Positions 1-5,940 of a stretch of 6,033 nucleotides of DNA are shown here, in pieces (the first letter of the stretch is position 1; each line of letters begins with the position of its first letter). A program made the translations under genes and the position numbers. This stretch comes from Sutterella sp. GTDB lineage: Bacteria; Pseudomonadota; Gammaproteobacteria; Burkholderiales; Burkholderiaceae_F. Location of the stretch: the NCBI GenBank assembly GCA_020025965.1, contig JAHHRG010000086.1, positions 1-6,033 on the forward strand. The letters run 5' to 3'. The notes under the pieces are model-generated. The model did not search any database. It saw only the letters and a list, made by a program, of their open reading frames with translations, and was not told the origin of the DNA.

Positions 1-2
1 TG

Positions 3-1208
3 CTGCGATCGTCGGCAGCGCCAGATGTGGACGGGGGTCAGCGCCTTCACATGGCCAAGGCGCGCTTAGCTGGCAGCATGATGGCTTGGGAGCTTGCGAA
101 AAGAGGTTTTCATCCAACAGTTATTGATGCAGGTATGGTTGTCGGCAGTGCTGCCTCAGCACTCTATGCTGGGCTCATCCATCCGCATTGGCAAGCATCC
201 GACTCGCCTGTCTTTCAGCTGACGCGTCGCGGTTTTTCAGCGATGATGTCTCTTCTGAAACGTTTTCCCGATACTTTCTTGCCGATCGGTGTAATCGATG
301 CGGCATCGTCTGAAGATGAATTCGAACGATGGACTGAGGCCTATGCCAACGAAAAGCCCATTCGAATGAGTGAAGACTTTGCGCGACTACTTTCGCGTGA
401 GGAGGCGAGTCGGTATACCGGTGTCAGACTTTCTCGCGGCGGATGGCTCTTTCCTCAGGCGGGGCTTGTTCACGCTGGCAAACTCTGTCGGCGGCTTATT
501 TCGGAGAGCAGAGCTCGTGTTATTCCCAATACGCGTGTAACACTCAAGCGTGAATACGATCGCTGGACGGCAGTCAACGAATGGGGTGTGCCCGTTGCAA
601 CGGCTAAAAAGGCTGTGGTGTCGGCTGCATTGGGTTCTTCAGACGTACTCGGGTTACCGAGAGCCTGGCTCGGAATGAACGGACTTTACGGTCGTATCAC
701 TTTACTGAGAGACATTGATCTTCCGACATTGAAAACGGCTTTGACGGGGGACGGGTATGTTGCCAAGACACCAGACGGTTTTTGCGCCGTCGGGGCAACC
801 TATGAACCGGGTGAGGAATGTGGTATGAGTGTTGAAGAGGCGCATGAACACAATCTCTCAACCTTTCCGAAACTCATGGGAGAGATGCCGGATGTCGTTG
901 CACGCGGCTTCTATGAAGGAATTCGAGCGGTTGCTCAGGACAGAATGCCTTTGGCTGGTCGCGGTTTTTCCGCGAAAGAGATGGAAGGCTTAAGCTTTAA
1001 AGCGAGACCCGAAGCACGGGCTATCCCTAGAGCGGAGGACTTGTGGATATGCACGGGATTCGGTTCTCGTGGCATTACATGGGGATTGGCTTGTGCCGAG
1101 GCGGTTGCCGCCGATATGGCGGGCGAACCGTCGGCACTCACGAAGGCACTCAAGGCGAGTGTGGATCCAGCGCGATTTATGCCGAAGATTCTCGACACTT
1201 CCCGCTAA
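3..1208 (+). CDS. mnmC: MnmC-type FAD-dependent oxidoreductase domain (tRNA cmnm5s2U34 pathway), 5' end incomplete or disrupted
   Basis: This looks like the C-terminal oxidase domain of MnmC, which removes the carboxymethyl group from cmnm5(s2)U34 of tRNA using FAD in the cytoplasm; in the fused enzyme an N-terminal methyltransferase domain then methylates the product. Numbering from the GTG at 27, I see the end of the Rossmann helix and strand 2 with an acidic end (LAKRGFHPTVIDAG, 23-36), the GSAASALYAGLIHP block (40-53), GGWLFPQAG, GDGYVAKTPDG, GIRAVAQDRMPLAG (298-311), and the C-terminal FAD block GFGSRG (344-349) followed by LACAEAVAADMAGEP. These match the order seen in E. coli MnmC as I recall it. 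The frame is open to the window edge, so the gene may begin outside. The in-frame residues at the expected GxGxxG read KARLAG, while a normal strand-1 motif sits in another frame at 2-20 (see findings). No ribosome binding site supports the GTG at 27 or the ATG at 51. It could be a pseudogene, a stand-alone oxidase or the end of a fused protein. Confidence 0.75.
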   Translation: MRSSAAPDVDGGQRLHMAKARLAGSMMAWELAKRGFHPTVIDAGMVVGSAASALYAGLIHPHWQASDSPVFQLTRRGFSAMMSLLKRFPDTFLPIGVIDAASSEDEFERWTEAYANEKPIRMSEDFARLLSREEASRYTGVRLSRGGWLFPQAGLVHAGKLCRRLISESRARVIPNTRVTLKREYDRWTAVNEWGVPVATAKKAVVSAALGSSDVLGLPRAWLGMNGLYGRITLLRDIDLPTLKTALTGDGYVAKTPDGFCAVGATYEPGEECGMSVEEAHEHNLSTFPKLMGEMPDVVARGFYEGIRAVAQDRMPLAGRGFSAKEMEGLSFKARPEARAIPRAEDLWICTGFGSRGITWGLACAEAVAADMAGEPSALTKALKASVDPARFMPKILDTSR

Positions 1209-1235
1209 GGATCCGTTTGAGGTAAAGGTGTCTGA

Positions 1236-1934
1236 TTAGGCCTTCTTACCACAGCACTGCTTGTACTTCTTGCCGCTACCGCAAGGACAGGGATCGTTGC
1301 GGCCCACGCGAGGCGTTTCGCGAACGATGGGCTTATTCGGATCAATCAACTGTTTCACGTCAAAGACAGCCTTCACGAGTTCGTAGAGAGCATCTTCAAG
1401 ATTCTTCGGTTGCTTTCCCTCGCGATAGCGAGCGATGAAGGCTTTAGCTTCTTCTGCGTCTTCAAAGCTTTCGGGCGAGAGGTTACGCATGATCGGCGTT
1501 ATGGCAAAGGCGATTTCTTCGGACGTGGCAACGTCTTCCGGCCAGAGTTGTATGCCAGAAAGGAAGCCCGTGGACCACGGTTCGAGAGCTTCGATACCTT
1601 CTTCATCGGTGATGACCTCGTCGTTCTCGTCAAGCAAGGGAAAGATCACCGGATCGAGACCGCCGCGGGCGGCGAGGGCTGCCTTAATTTCCTTGAAGCG
1701 CAATTCGAGCAATTCGAGGATGCGATCGTTTTCCGGCAGGGCAATCGGGTCGCCGTCAATGTTGAAGATGTACGGGAAGACGGAGGCGGAGCTCGGGTGT
1801 TCCGGGTTAAGCGCAGCGGCGGTCAAGAAACCATCCATCACGCCCGTGTCCATCACGTCGTCGTTGTCGAGACCTTCGAGGAGGCCCTGGAGTTCTTCAA
1901 TCAGATCGCTGTCGAGGCAATTTTCTTTGGACAT
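1236..1934 (-). CDS. YecA/UPF0149 family protein with C-terminal SEC-C zinc motif
   Basis: The product is 232 residues. The N-terminal two-thirds resemble the YgfB/YecA (UPF0149) family: an acidic helical region with MDGFLTAAALNPE early on, and WSTGFLSGIQLWPE in the middle. The C-terminus carries a complete SEC-C motif with the pattern CxCx8CC (CPC at 216-218, CC at 227-228) preceded by GRNDPCPCGSGKKYKQ. SEC-C is the zinc-binding tail also found on SecA, where it contacts SecB and ribosomes; YecA proteins of E. coli have been linked to ribosome and SecA association, but the role of this copy is only inferred. I chose the ATG at 1932-1934 over the further TTG at 1980-1982 because a good ribosome binding site (TTAGGA, + positions 1941-1946) lies about six bases upstream, and the 16 extra residues resemble no family N-terminus. 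It converges on mnmC with a 27-bp gap and no obvious terminator. Confidence 0.85.
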   Translation of the reverse strand: MSKENCLDSDLIEELQGLLEGLDNDDVMDTGVMDGFLTAAALNPEHPSSASVFPYIFNIDGDPIALPENDRILELLELRFKEIKAALAARGGLDPVIFPLLDENDEVITDEEGIEALEPWSTGFLSGIQLWPEDVATSEEIAFAITPIMRNLSPESFEDAEEAKAFIARYREGKQPKNLEDALYELVKAVFDVKQLIDPNKPIVRETPRVGRNDPCPCGSGKKYKQCCGKKA

Positions 1935-2110
1935 CGTTGTTCCTAAGTGGGATCGGGTAAATCGATCCGTATATGGTAGCAACTGAAGAAGACAATTGGA
2001 ATCGAAGAACCTTGGACGAGATGAAAAAATGCATAAATAACTAGAGATTTGAGCGTATTTTTGAGAAAATATGCAGTCTTTTTTCTTCCTGATAACTATA
2101 AAAACTCGTT
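1935..2110. promoter_or_regulatory. Divergent intergenic region between the SEC-C gene and uppP
   Basis: This AT-rich stretch must hold the promoters of both divergent genes. For the minus-strand SEC-C gene the best I find is a weak TTGTCT, 16-base spacer, TATACG arrangement around + 1970-1997. For uppP there is a TATAAA at 2097-2102 without a convincing -35 box. Runs of A and T at about 2023-2090 are notable. An inverted repeat at 1950-1968 is listed separately. Confidence 0.4.
1950..1968. repeat. Short inverted repeat in the SEC-C gene leader
   Basis: Six-base arms GGATCG and CGATCC are separated by seven bases. The repeat lies directly upstream of the Shine-Dalgarno sequence of the minus-strand SEC-C gene. 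It could be an operator or a small leader hairpin; nothing in the sequence distinguishes these, and six-base arms can arise by chance. Confidence 0.3.
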
Positions 2111-2941
2111 ATGGATTGGATTTACGCGTTTCAGGCTTTCCTTCTTGGTATCGTGGAAGGGATGACCGAATTTTTACCGGTAAGCTCGACGGGGCACTTA
2201 ATTGTGGCTGCGGACCTGATCGGTTTTAGTAAAGATAAGGGTGCCGACACCTTCGTGGTGGCAATCCAGGCCGGTGCTATTCTCGCTGTTTGTTGGTATT
2301 ACCGCAAGCGTATTGTTGCCGTACTCAAGGGCATGTTCAACGAACCACTCCAGCAGCGTCTCGTTGTCAATACGATTACCGCGTTCCTTCCGGCAGCTAT
2401 TGTCGGCGTTATGGTCGCTGGTTATCTTAAGGCCTATCTCTTCAATGCCGTGACCGTAGCAACAGCACTTGTTGTGGGCGGTCTCATCATTCTTTGGGTC
2501 GAACGTCATCAAGAACAGAGCGGTAAGCCTCCGCGCGTGATGGAAATGGACGATATGGACTGGAAGGATGCTCTCAAGGTCGGTATTGCTCAGTGTTTCT
2601 CCATGATTCCGGGAACGAGCCGTTCGGGTGCCACGATTATCGGCGGCATGATGTTCGGTCTTTCTCGCAAGTGTGCGACGGAATTCTCCTTCTTTCTTTC
2701 GATACCGACGATTTTTGGCGCGACTTTTTACGACCTGTGGAAGTCCCGCGACATACTTGTTCTCGACAACCTGCCGGGATTGGCCATCGGTACGATCGTT
2801 TCCTTCTTTTCCGCACTTGTGGTGGTGCATTGGCTTATTCGCTTCGTGTCGCACCATGATTTCCGTGGTTTCGGTTGGTATCGCATTATCTTCGGTGGTG
2901 TGATTCTCGTAACGTGGGCCACGGGTCTTGTGATCTGGTAA
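2111..2941 (+). CDS. uppP: Undecaprenyl-diphosphatase UppP (BacA)
   Basis: This is a 276-residue polytopic inner-membrane enzyme. It dephosphorylates undecaprenyl pyrophosphate to undecaprenyl phosphate, recycling the lipid carrier for peptidoglycan and other envelope polymers; extra copies give bacitracin resistance in E. coli. Both family signatures are intact: the glutamate-rich motif EGMTEFLPVSSTGH (16-29, with E16 and E20) near the N-terminus, and PGTSRSG (167-173) with the arginine R171 thought to contact the pyrophosphate. Hydrophobic segments are spread along the whole chain, as expected for about eight membrane helices, and the length is typical. The start is fixed by the family N-terminus, because only about 15 residues precede the first motif. 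No Shine-Dalgarno sequence is visible before the ATG; the upstream bases are A-rich (see findings). A strong terminator follows 24 bases after the stop codon. It is a single-gene unit, convergent with trmB. Confidence 0.97.
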   Translation: MDWIYAFQAFLLGIVEGMTEFLPVSSTGHLIVAADLIGFSKDKGADTFVVAIQAGAILAVCWYYRKRIVAVLKGMFNEPLQQRLVVNTITAFLPAAIVGVMVAGYLKAYLFNAVTVATALVVGGLIILWVERHQEQSGKPPRVMEMDDMDWKDALKVGIAQCFSMIPGTSRSGATIIGGMMFGLSRKCATEFSFFLSIPTIFGATFYDLWKSRDILVLDNLPGLAIGTIVSFFSALVVVHWLIRFVSHHDFRGFGWYRIIFGGVILVTWATGLVIW

Positions 2942-2964
2942 TCGCACTGAAATCTCAAAAAAGG

Positions 2965-3002
2965 AAAAGCACGATTTGTTGTTTACAAATCGTGCTTTTT
3001 TT
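2965..3002. terminator. Bidirectional intrinsic terminator shared by uppP and trmB
   Basis: A perfect 15-bp stem (arms 2965-2979 and 2985-2999) closes a five-base loop. On the plus strand it ends in seven Ts (2996-3002), terminating uppP. On the minus strand it is followed by TTTTCCTTTTTT, so it can also stop trmB transcripts. Its position between the two convergent stop codons fits both roles. Confidence 0.93.
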
Positions 3003-3053
3003 GAACCTGATTGACCAGAGAACAGGTTTGGGAGTCAACTTGTTCAGAGTCGC

Positions 3054-3791
3054 TTACTGGCGAATGTAGACCAAGTCCCAAATGCCGTAGCCCAAACGTT
3101 CTCCGCGAGCCTGGAACTTTGTACGTGGGCGTTCGCAAAGCGGATTTCCCATGACAGTACTGAAGTTGCCCTGACCGTAGAGGTTCTTCAACTGTGGTTC
3201 CGCATCGAGTACTTCGAGCATCTGTTCGGAGTAGTTTTCCCAGTCGGTCGCACAGTGGAGGTAGCCGCCTTCGCGAATGCGGGAGGCCAAAAGTCCCATA
3301 AAGGGCTGAGCCACTAGACGACGTTTGTGGTGGCGGGCCTTTCGCCAAGGATCCGGGAAGTAGATATGAACGCCGTCGAGAGAATTTTCGGCAATCATGT
3401 CGCGGACAATTTCAACGGCGTCGTGACGGATGATACGAATGTTCTTCAGCTGCATTTCGTCAATACGTTTAGCGAGTGCTCCGACACCCGCTACGAAGAC
3501 TTCGCAACCTATGAAGTTTACCTCTGGATGAGCGGCTGCAATAGCGCAGGTAGTTTCACCCATACCGCAACCAATCTCAAGAACCGTCGGTGCATGGCGA
3601 CCGAAGGCGGCGTCAACATCAAGGAGATCGTTGGAGTATTCGATCTGATACTGCGGCAACGTGGTTTCAATAGCACGCTTTTGGGCGGCAGAGATGTGAC
3701 CGCGACGCATGACGAAGGAACGGATGTGACGCTTCTTCAGAGCTTCAAGCTCTTCGGGCGTCAGCTCGGGTTTGTCGTTGGTATTTTCCAT
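3054..3791 (-). CDS. trmB: tRNA (guanine-N7-)-methyltransferase TrmB
   Basis: This 245-residue cytoplasmic enzyme uses S-adenosylmethionine to make m7G at position 46 in the variable loop of tRNAs. Visible family blocks, in order, are RSFVMRRG (24-31), the SAM-binding loop EIGCGMGE (72-79), the acidic strand-2 end GCE (95-97), HDAVE (123-127), IYFPDPW (143-149) with the catalytic aspartate D147, the basic RHHKRRL that follows, ATDWENY, and the C-terminal TKFQARGERLG. The family usually has TKFE here, so Q227 replaces a conserved glutamate (see findings). The length is normal. The ATG at 3789-3791 is preceded by TAAGG (+ 3801-3805) at a spacing of nine bases, and this site lies in a hairpin (3802-3829). 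The gene sits downstream of tRNA-Gly on the same strand but is separated from it by a terminator-like structure. I see no strong promoter of its own. Confidence 0.96.
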   Translation of the reverse strand: MENTNDKPELTPEELEALKKRHIRSFVMRRGHISAAQKRAIETTLPQYQIEYSNDLLDVDAAFGRHAPTVLEIGCGMGETTCAIAAAHPEVNFIGCEVFVAGVGALAKRIDEMQLKNIRIIRHDAVEIVRDMIAENSLDGVHIYFPDPWRKARHHKRRLVAQPFMGLLASRIREGGYLHCATDWENYSEQMLEVLDAEPQLKNLYGQGNFSTVMGNPLCERPRTKFQARGERLGYGIWDLVYIRQ

Positions 3792-3801
3792 GACGAATGG
3801 C

Positions 3802-3829
3802 CTTAGTGTCAGCCGGACAGCTCACTAAG
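3802..3829 (-). promoter_or_regulatory. Leader hairpin overlapping the trmB ribosome binding site
   Basis: On the minus strand the arms CTTAGTG and CACTAAG pair perfectly, continued by AGC with GCT past a two-base GA bulge, closing the hexaloop TGTCCG. The 3' arm contains most of the TAAGG that would serve as Shine-Dalgarno for trmB. The structure is seen directly; translational control is an inference. Confidence 0.5.
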
Positions 3830-3848
3830 CGGGGCGAAAGGGAGAGGA

Positions 3849-3903
3849 TAAAAAAATCCCGCAGTACGGACCAATGTCCTCATCGCTTTTGCGACCTGCG
3901 GGG
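3849..3903 (-). terminator. Branched terminator-like structure after tRNA-Gly
   Basis: On the minus strand an outer 7-bp stem (CCCGCAG with CTGCGGG) encloses two small perfect hairpins, TCGC-AAAA-GCGA and GGAC-ATTG-GTCC. It is followed at once by A and seven Ts. It would end tRNA-Gly transcripts. The three-way-junction layout is unusual for a simple terminator. The last 15 bases on the plus strand side are identical to those of the tRNA-Lys terminator. Confidence 0.7.
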
Positions 3904-3915
3904 AAAGGAAGAAGT

Positions 3916-3989
3916 TGGAGCGGGTGAGGGGAATCGAACCCCCGTCTTTAGCATGGGAGGCTATTGCTCTGCCATTGAGCTACACCCGC
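3916..3989 (-). tRNA. tRNA-Gly, anticodon CCC
   Basis: The full cloverleaf can be drawn: acceptor GCGGGTG with CACCCGC, D arm GCTC-AATGGCA-GAGC, anticodon loop CTCCCAT (anticodon at + 3955-3957), a four-base variable loop, T arm with loop TTCGATT, then T73 and an encoded CCA. The length is 74 bases. The base of the anticodon stem has an A27-A43 mismatch. This isoacceptor reads the codon GGG. The four-base variable loop means it is probably not a substrate for m7G46 methylation by the neighbouring TrmB. Confidence 0.95.
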
Positions 3990-4000
3990 TGAGAACTATA

Positions 4001-4029
4001 ATTTTAGCACGAGCCGAGGAAAATGAGAA
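4001..4029 (-). promoter_or_regulatory. Predicted promoter of tRNA-Gly
   Basis: On the minus strand a -35 box TTCTCA (+ 4024-4029, four of six matches to TTGACA) and a -10 box TAAAAT (+ 4001-4006, five of six matches to TATAAT) are separated by 17 bases. Transcription would begin a few bases before the mature tRNA 5' end at 3989. Confidence 0.5.
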
Positions 4030-4054
4030 AGATTTTCTCTCACGGAGAGTGTGA

Positions 4055-4093
4055 AAAATCAAAGGGCGCCGACCTTCTGAAGAAAGTGGCGCC
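4055..4093 (-). terminator. Intrinsic terminator of the metNI operon
   Basis: On the minus strand GGCGCC-ACTTTC pairs with GAAGGT-GGCGCC across a TTCA tetraloop, giving 12 pairs with one G-U and one bulged C. It is followed by the slightly interrupted U run CTTTGATTTTTC. It begins 25 bases after the metI stop codon. Confidence 0.8.
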
Positions 4094-4118
4094 ACTCGGG
4101 GAAATATCCCGTTCGATT

Positions 4119-4772
4119 CTATTTGTGCGAGAGACGACGAACGAGATAGTCACCTACAGACTGAATAGCCTGAACGAGAACGATCAAGATCAGAACCACG
4201 GTCCACATCACTTCGGGCATGAAGCGCTGGTAGCCGTAACGGATGCCGAGATCACCCAAACCGCCGCCGCCGACGGCACCGGCCATGGCCGAGTATCCCA
4301 CGAGGCTAATGATCGAGATCGTCAGACCGGAAATGATGCCAGGGAGGGCTTCGGGGAGAAGAACCTTCGTGACGATCTGAGCGTTTGTAGCTCCCATGGA
4401 CTGAGCGGCCTCAACGAGCCCTTTATCTACTTCGCGAAGGCTCTGCTCGACGATGCGGGCAATAAAGGGCGCAACGGAGAGCGTGAGCGGAACGATGGCC
4501 GCGGCGGTTCCGATAGAAGTGCCAACTAAGATGCGCGTGAGCGGAATGATGGCGACCAACAGGATGATGAACGGAACGGAACGCAATGCGTTGACGATGG
4601 CACCCAAAATCGCATTGAGAGCCGGCATCGGCAAGAAGGATTTCTTGTCGGTAATAAAGAGGATGATCCCGAGCGGAATGCCGAGTACGGCACCGATACC
4701 TCCGGAAATGGCGACCATTACGAGGGTTTCAACAAAGGAATCCCAAATCATGACCATCAGATTACTTGACAT
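4119..4772 (-). CDS. metI: Methionine ABC transporter permease MetI
   Basis: This is the inner-membrane permease of the MetNIQ importer for D- and L-methionine; two copies pair with two MetN ATPases. The product is 217 residues, the same length as E. coli MetI. Roughly five membrane helices can be seen (about 14-40, 55-80, 88-108, 150-172 and 187-210). The cytoplasmic EAA coupling loop EAAQSMGATNAQIV begins at 121 and continues into KVLLPEALPG. Other family blocks present are NALRSVPFIILL, VGTSIG and GYSAMAGAVGGGGLGDLG. I chose the ATG at 4770-4772, which overlaps the end of metN by 11 bases and has a strong GAGGAG ribosome binding site seven bases upstream. The longer TTG start at 4785-4787 would place that site inside the gene. 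The overlap points to translational coupling with metN. No substrate-binding protein gene (metQ) follows. Confidence 0.95.
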   Translation of the reverse strand: MSSNLMVMIWDSFVETLVMVAISGGIGAVLGIPLGIILFITDKKSFLPMPALNAILGAIVNALRSVPFIILLVAIIPLTRILVGTSIGTAAAIVPLTLSVAPFIARIVEQSLREVDKGLVEAAQSMGATNAQIVTKVLLPEALPGIISGLTISIISLVGYSAMAGAVGGGGLGDLGIRYGYQRFMPEVMWTVVLILIVLVQAIQSVGDYLVRRLSHK

Positions 4773-5811
4773 CGGTGATCTCCTCAACGATGACGCCGTT
4801 TTCCTTCATAAAGCGAACGGCATCCTGATAGATAGTAATTTCAGCTTCGATCAACACGGTAAGAGAACCGAGAGTTTCGCCCTGAACAAGGTCGACGTTG
4901 CCGCGAAGAATGTTGAAGTCGAGGTTGAAACGACGGGAACACTCGGAAATTACGGGGCGCGTCACGCTCGAACCTGAGAAGGCGAGGCGGAGCAGATGGA
5001 CCTGATTGTCGAGTGGATGACGGGCGCGAACTTCACGAACTCGATCAAGAATGCTCTGAGGCATGTCGTGAGCCATCACATTGCCGATGAGTGCTTTTGT
5101 TGTCTCGTGCTGTGGTGCCATGAAGATGTCGGTGACCGTACCTGCTTCGACAATTTCACCGTAGTTCATCACGACGACGCGGTCGCAAATTTGCTTCACG
5201 ACCTGCATTTCGTGCGTGATCATGACAATGGTAAGACCGAGCTCTTTATTAATACGTTTCAGAAGAGCGAGTGTCGCCGTAGTAGTTTCTGGGTCAAGAG
5301 CCGACGTGGCTTCGTCGGAAAGGAGCACCTTCGGGTCGTTCGTCAGAGCGCGGGCGATGCCCACACGCTGTTTCTGACCGCCCGAAAGTTGGGACGGAAA
5401 CTTGTGAGCGTGTTCGGAAAGGCCGACAAGCTTCAAAAGCGGTTCAACTTTGGCGCGGATGACGTCTTTGGGCGTATTGACGAGTTCGAGTGGAAGGGCA
5501 ACGTTGTCGTAGACCGTGCGGGAACTCAGTAGATTGAAGTGCTGGAAAATCATGCCGATTTCGCGGCGTGTTTCTCGCAGATCGTCTTCTGATAGGTGAG
5601 TGAGCGACTTGCCGTTGACGATTACGGTGCCTTCGGTCGGGCGATTCAGGAGGTTGATGCAACGTACGAGCGTACTTTTGCCTGCGCCGGATCGGCCGAT
5701 GATGCCGAAAATTTCTCCAGGTTTGATCTCGAGGGAAACGTTGTTCAAAGCTTTGAACTCACGTCCTTCGGGCGTTGTATAGGCCTGTGTGATGTTTTGG
5801 AGTTTGATCAT
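4762..5811 (-). CDS. metN: Methionine ABC transporter ATP-binding protein MetN
   Basis: This is the cytoplasmic ATPase that powers MetI. The 349-residue protein has all nucleotide-binding motifs: Walker A GRSGAGKST (39-47), Q-loop Q90, signature LSGGQ (142-146), Walker B VLLSDE (162-167), D-loop SALD (170-173) and switch histidine H199. The block MIFQHFNLLSSRTV is typical of MetN. The last 80 or so residues (about 268-349) form the NIL domain, which in E. coli MetN binds methionine and inhibits transport when the cell has enough of it; here it looks complete. The ATG at 5809-5811 matches the family N-terminus (MIKLQNIT). Only a weak AAGAA precedes it as a ribosome binding site. It is the first gene of the metNI pair, downstream of and separated by a terminator from tRNA-Lys. 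Confidence 0.97.
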   Translation of the reverse strand: MIKLQNITQAYTTPEGREFKALNNVSLEIKPGEIFGIIGRSGAGKSTLVRCINLLNRPTEGTVIVNGKSLTHLSEDDLRETRREIGMIFQHFNLLSSRTVYDNVALPLELVNTPKDVIRAKVEPLLKLVGLSEHAHKFPSQLSGGQKQRVGIARALTNDPKVLLSDEATSALDPETTTATLALLKRINKELGLTIVMITHEMQVVKQICDRVVVMNYGEIVEAGTVTDIFMAPQHETTKALIGNVMAHDMPQSILDRVREVRARHPLDNQVHLLRLAFSGSSVTRPVISECSRRFNLDFNILRGNVDLVQGETLGSLTVLIEAEITIYQDAVRFMKENGVIVEEITDVK

Positions 5812-5853
5812 TGTTCTTAATATCGCCGGAATCGGGTCACAAAAGAGTCAGGT

Positions 5854-5882
5854 TTTAGAGTGTACAAGGACTCGATCGTCGA
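5854..5882 (-). promoter_or_regulatory. Candidate metN promoter
   Basis: On the minus strand TCGACG (+ 5877-5882, four of six matches to TTGACA) and TCTAAA (+ 5854-5859, four of six to TATAAT) lie 17 bases apart. The predicted leader is about 35 bases. This is the best pair I find in the 130-bp gap, but both boxes are weak. No SAM-responsive riboswitch is recognisable in the leader. Confidence 0.3.
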
Positions 5883-5884
5883 CG

Positions 5885-5898
5885 GTTGAAAATTCAAC
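5885..5898. repeat. Inverted repeat upstream of metN, possible operator
   Basis: GTTGAA and TTCAAC are separated by two bases, just upstream of the predicted metN -35 box. The spacing and symmetry would suit a dimeric regulator. The sequence does not match the E. coli MetJ box (AGACGTCT) that I know. Confidence 0.3.
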
Positions 5899-5940
5899 GT
5901 TCTTTGTTCCGGCAAGGAAAACGCACTCAGAAAAGCGCAT

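Noticed and set aside
1410..1986. Two plus-strand open frames of about 180 codons opposite the SEC-C gene
   Set aside because: The minus-strand frame has a full family match with a zinc motif and a ribosome binding site. The opposing frames have neither.
2198..2947. Long antisense open frame of 249 codons across uppP
   Set aside because: It lies wholly opposite a clear uppP gene. Its translation is rich in H, N, T and R with no recognisable domain, and it has the look of a codon-bias shadow.
3004..3027. Inverted repeat AACCTG...CAGGTT after the uppP terminator
   Set aside because: Six-base arms with a 12-base loop and no U run; it falls in the trmB 3' untranslated region and is easily explained by chance.
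3916..3989. Functional link between tRNA-Gly and the adjacent trmB as enzyme and substrate
   Set aside because: This tRNA has a four-base variable loop, the type that normally lacks m7G46, so adjacency is more likely incidental.
3797..4054. Plus-strand 85-codon frame across the trmB leader and tRNA-Gly
   Set aside because: It runs through a tRNA gene in antisense and through a terminator, so it cannot be a sensible protein gene.
4031..4060. Imperfect hairpin GATTTT...AAAATC between tRNA-Gly and metI
   Set aside because: The stem is broken by a three-base bulge and lacks GC strength; it probably reflects local AT-rich symmetry beside the metI terminator rather than a second element.
4773..4787. 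Longer metI start at a TTG
   Set aside because: It would put the strong GAGGAG ribosome binding site inside the coding sequence, and the ATG at 4770-4772 gives exactly the family length.
4996..5532. Plus-strand open frame of 178 codons opposite metN
   Set aside because: It is antisense to the conserved ATPase domain and has no domain or ribosome binding site of its own.
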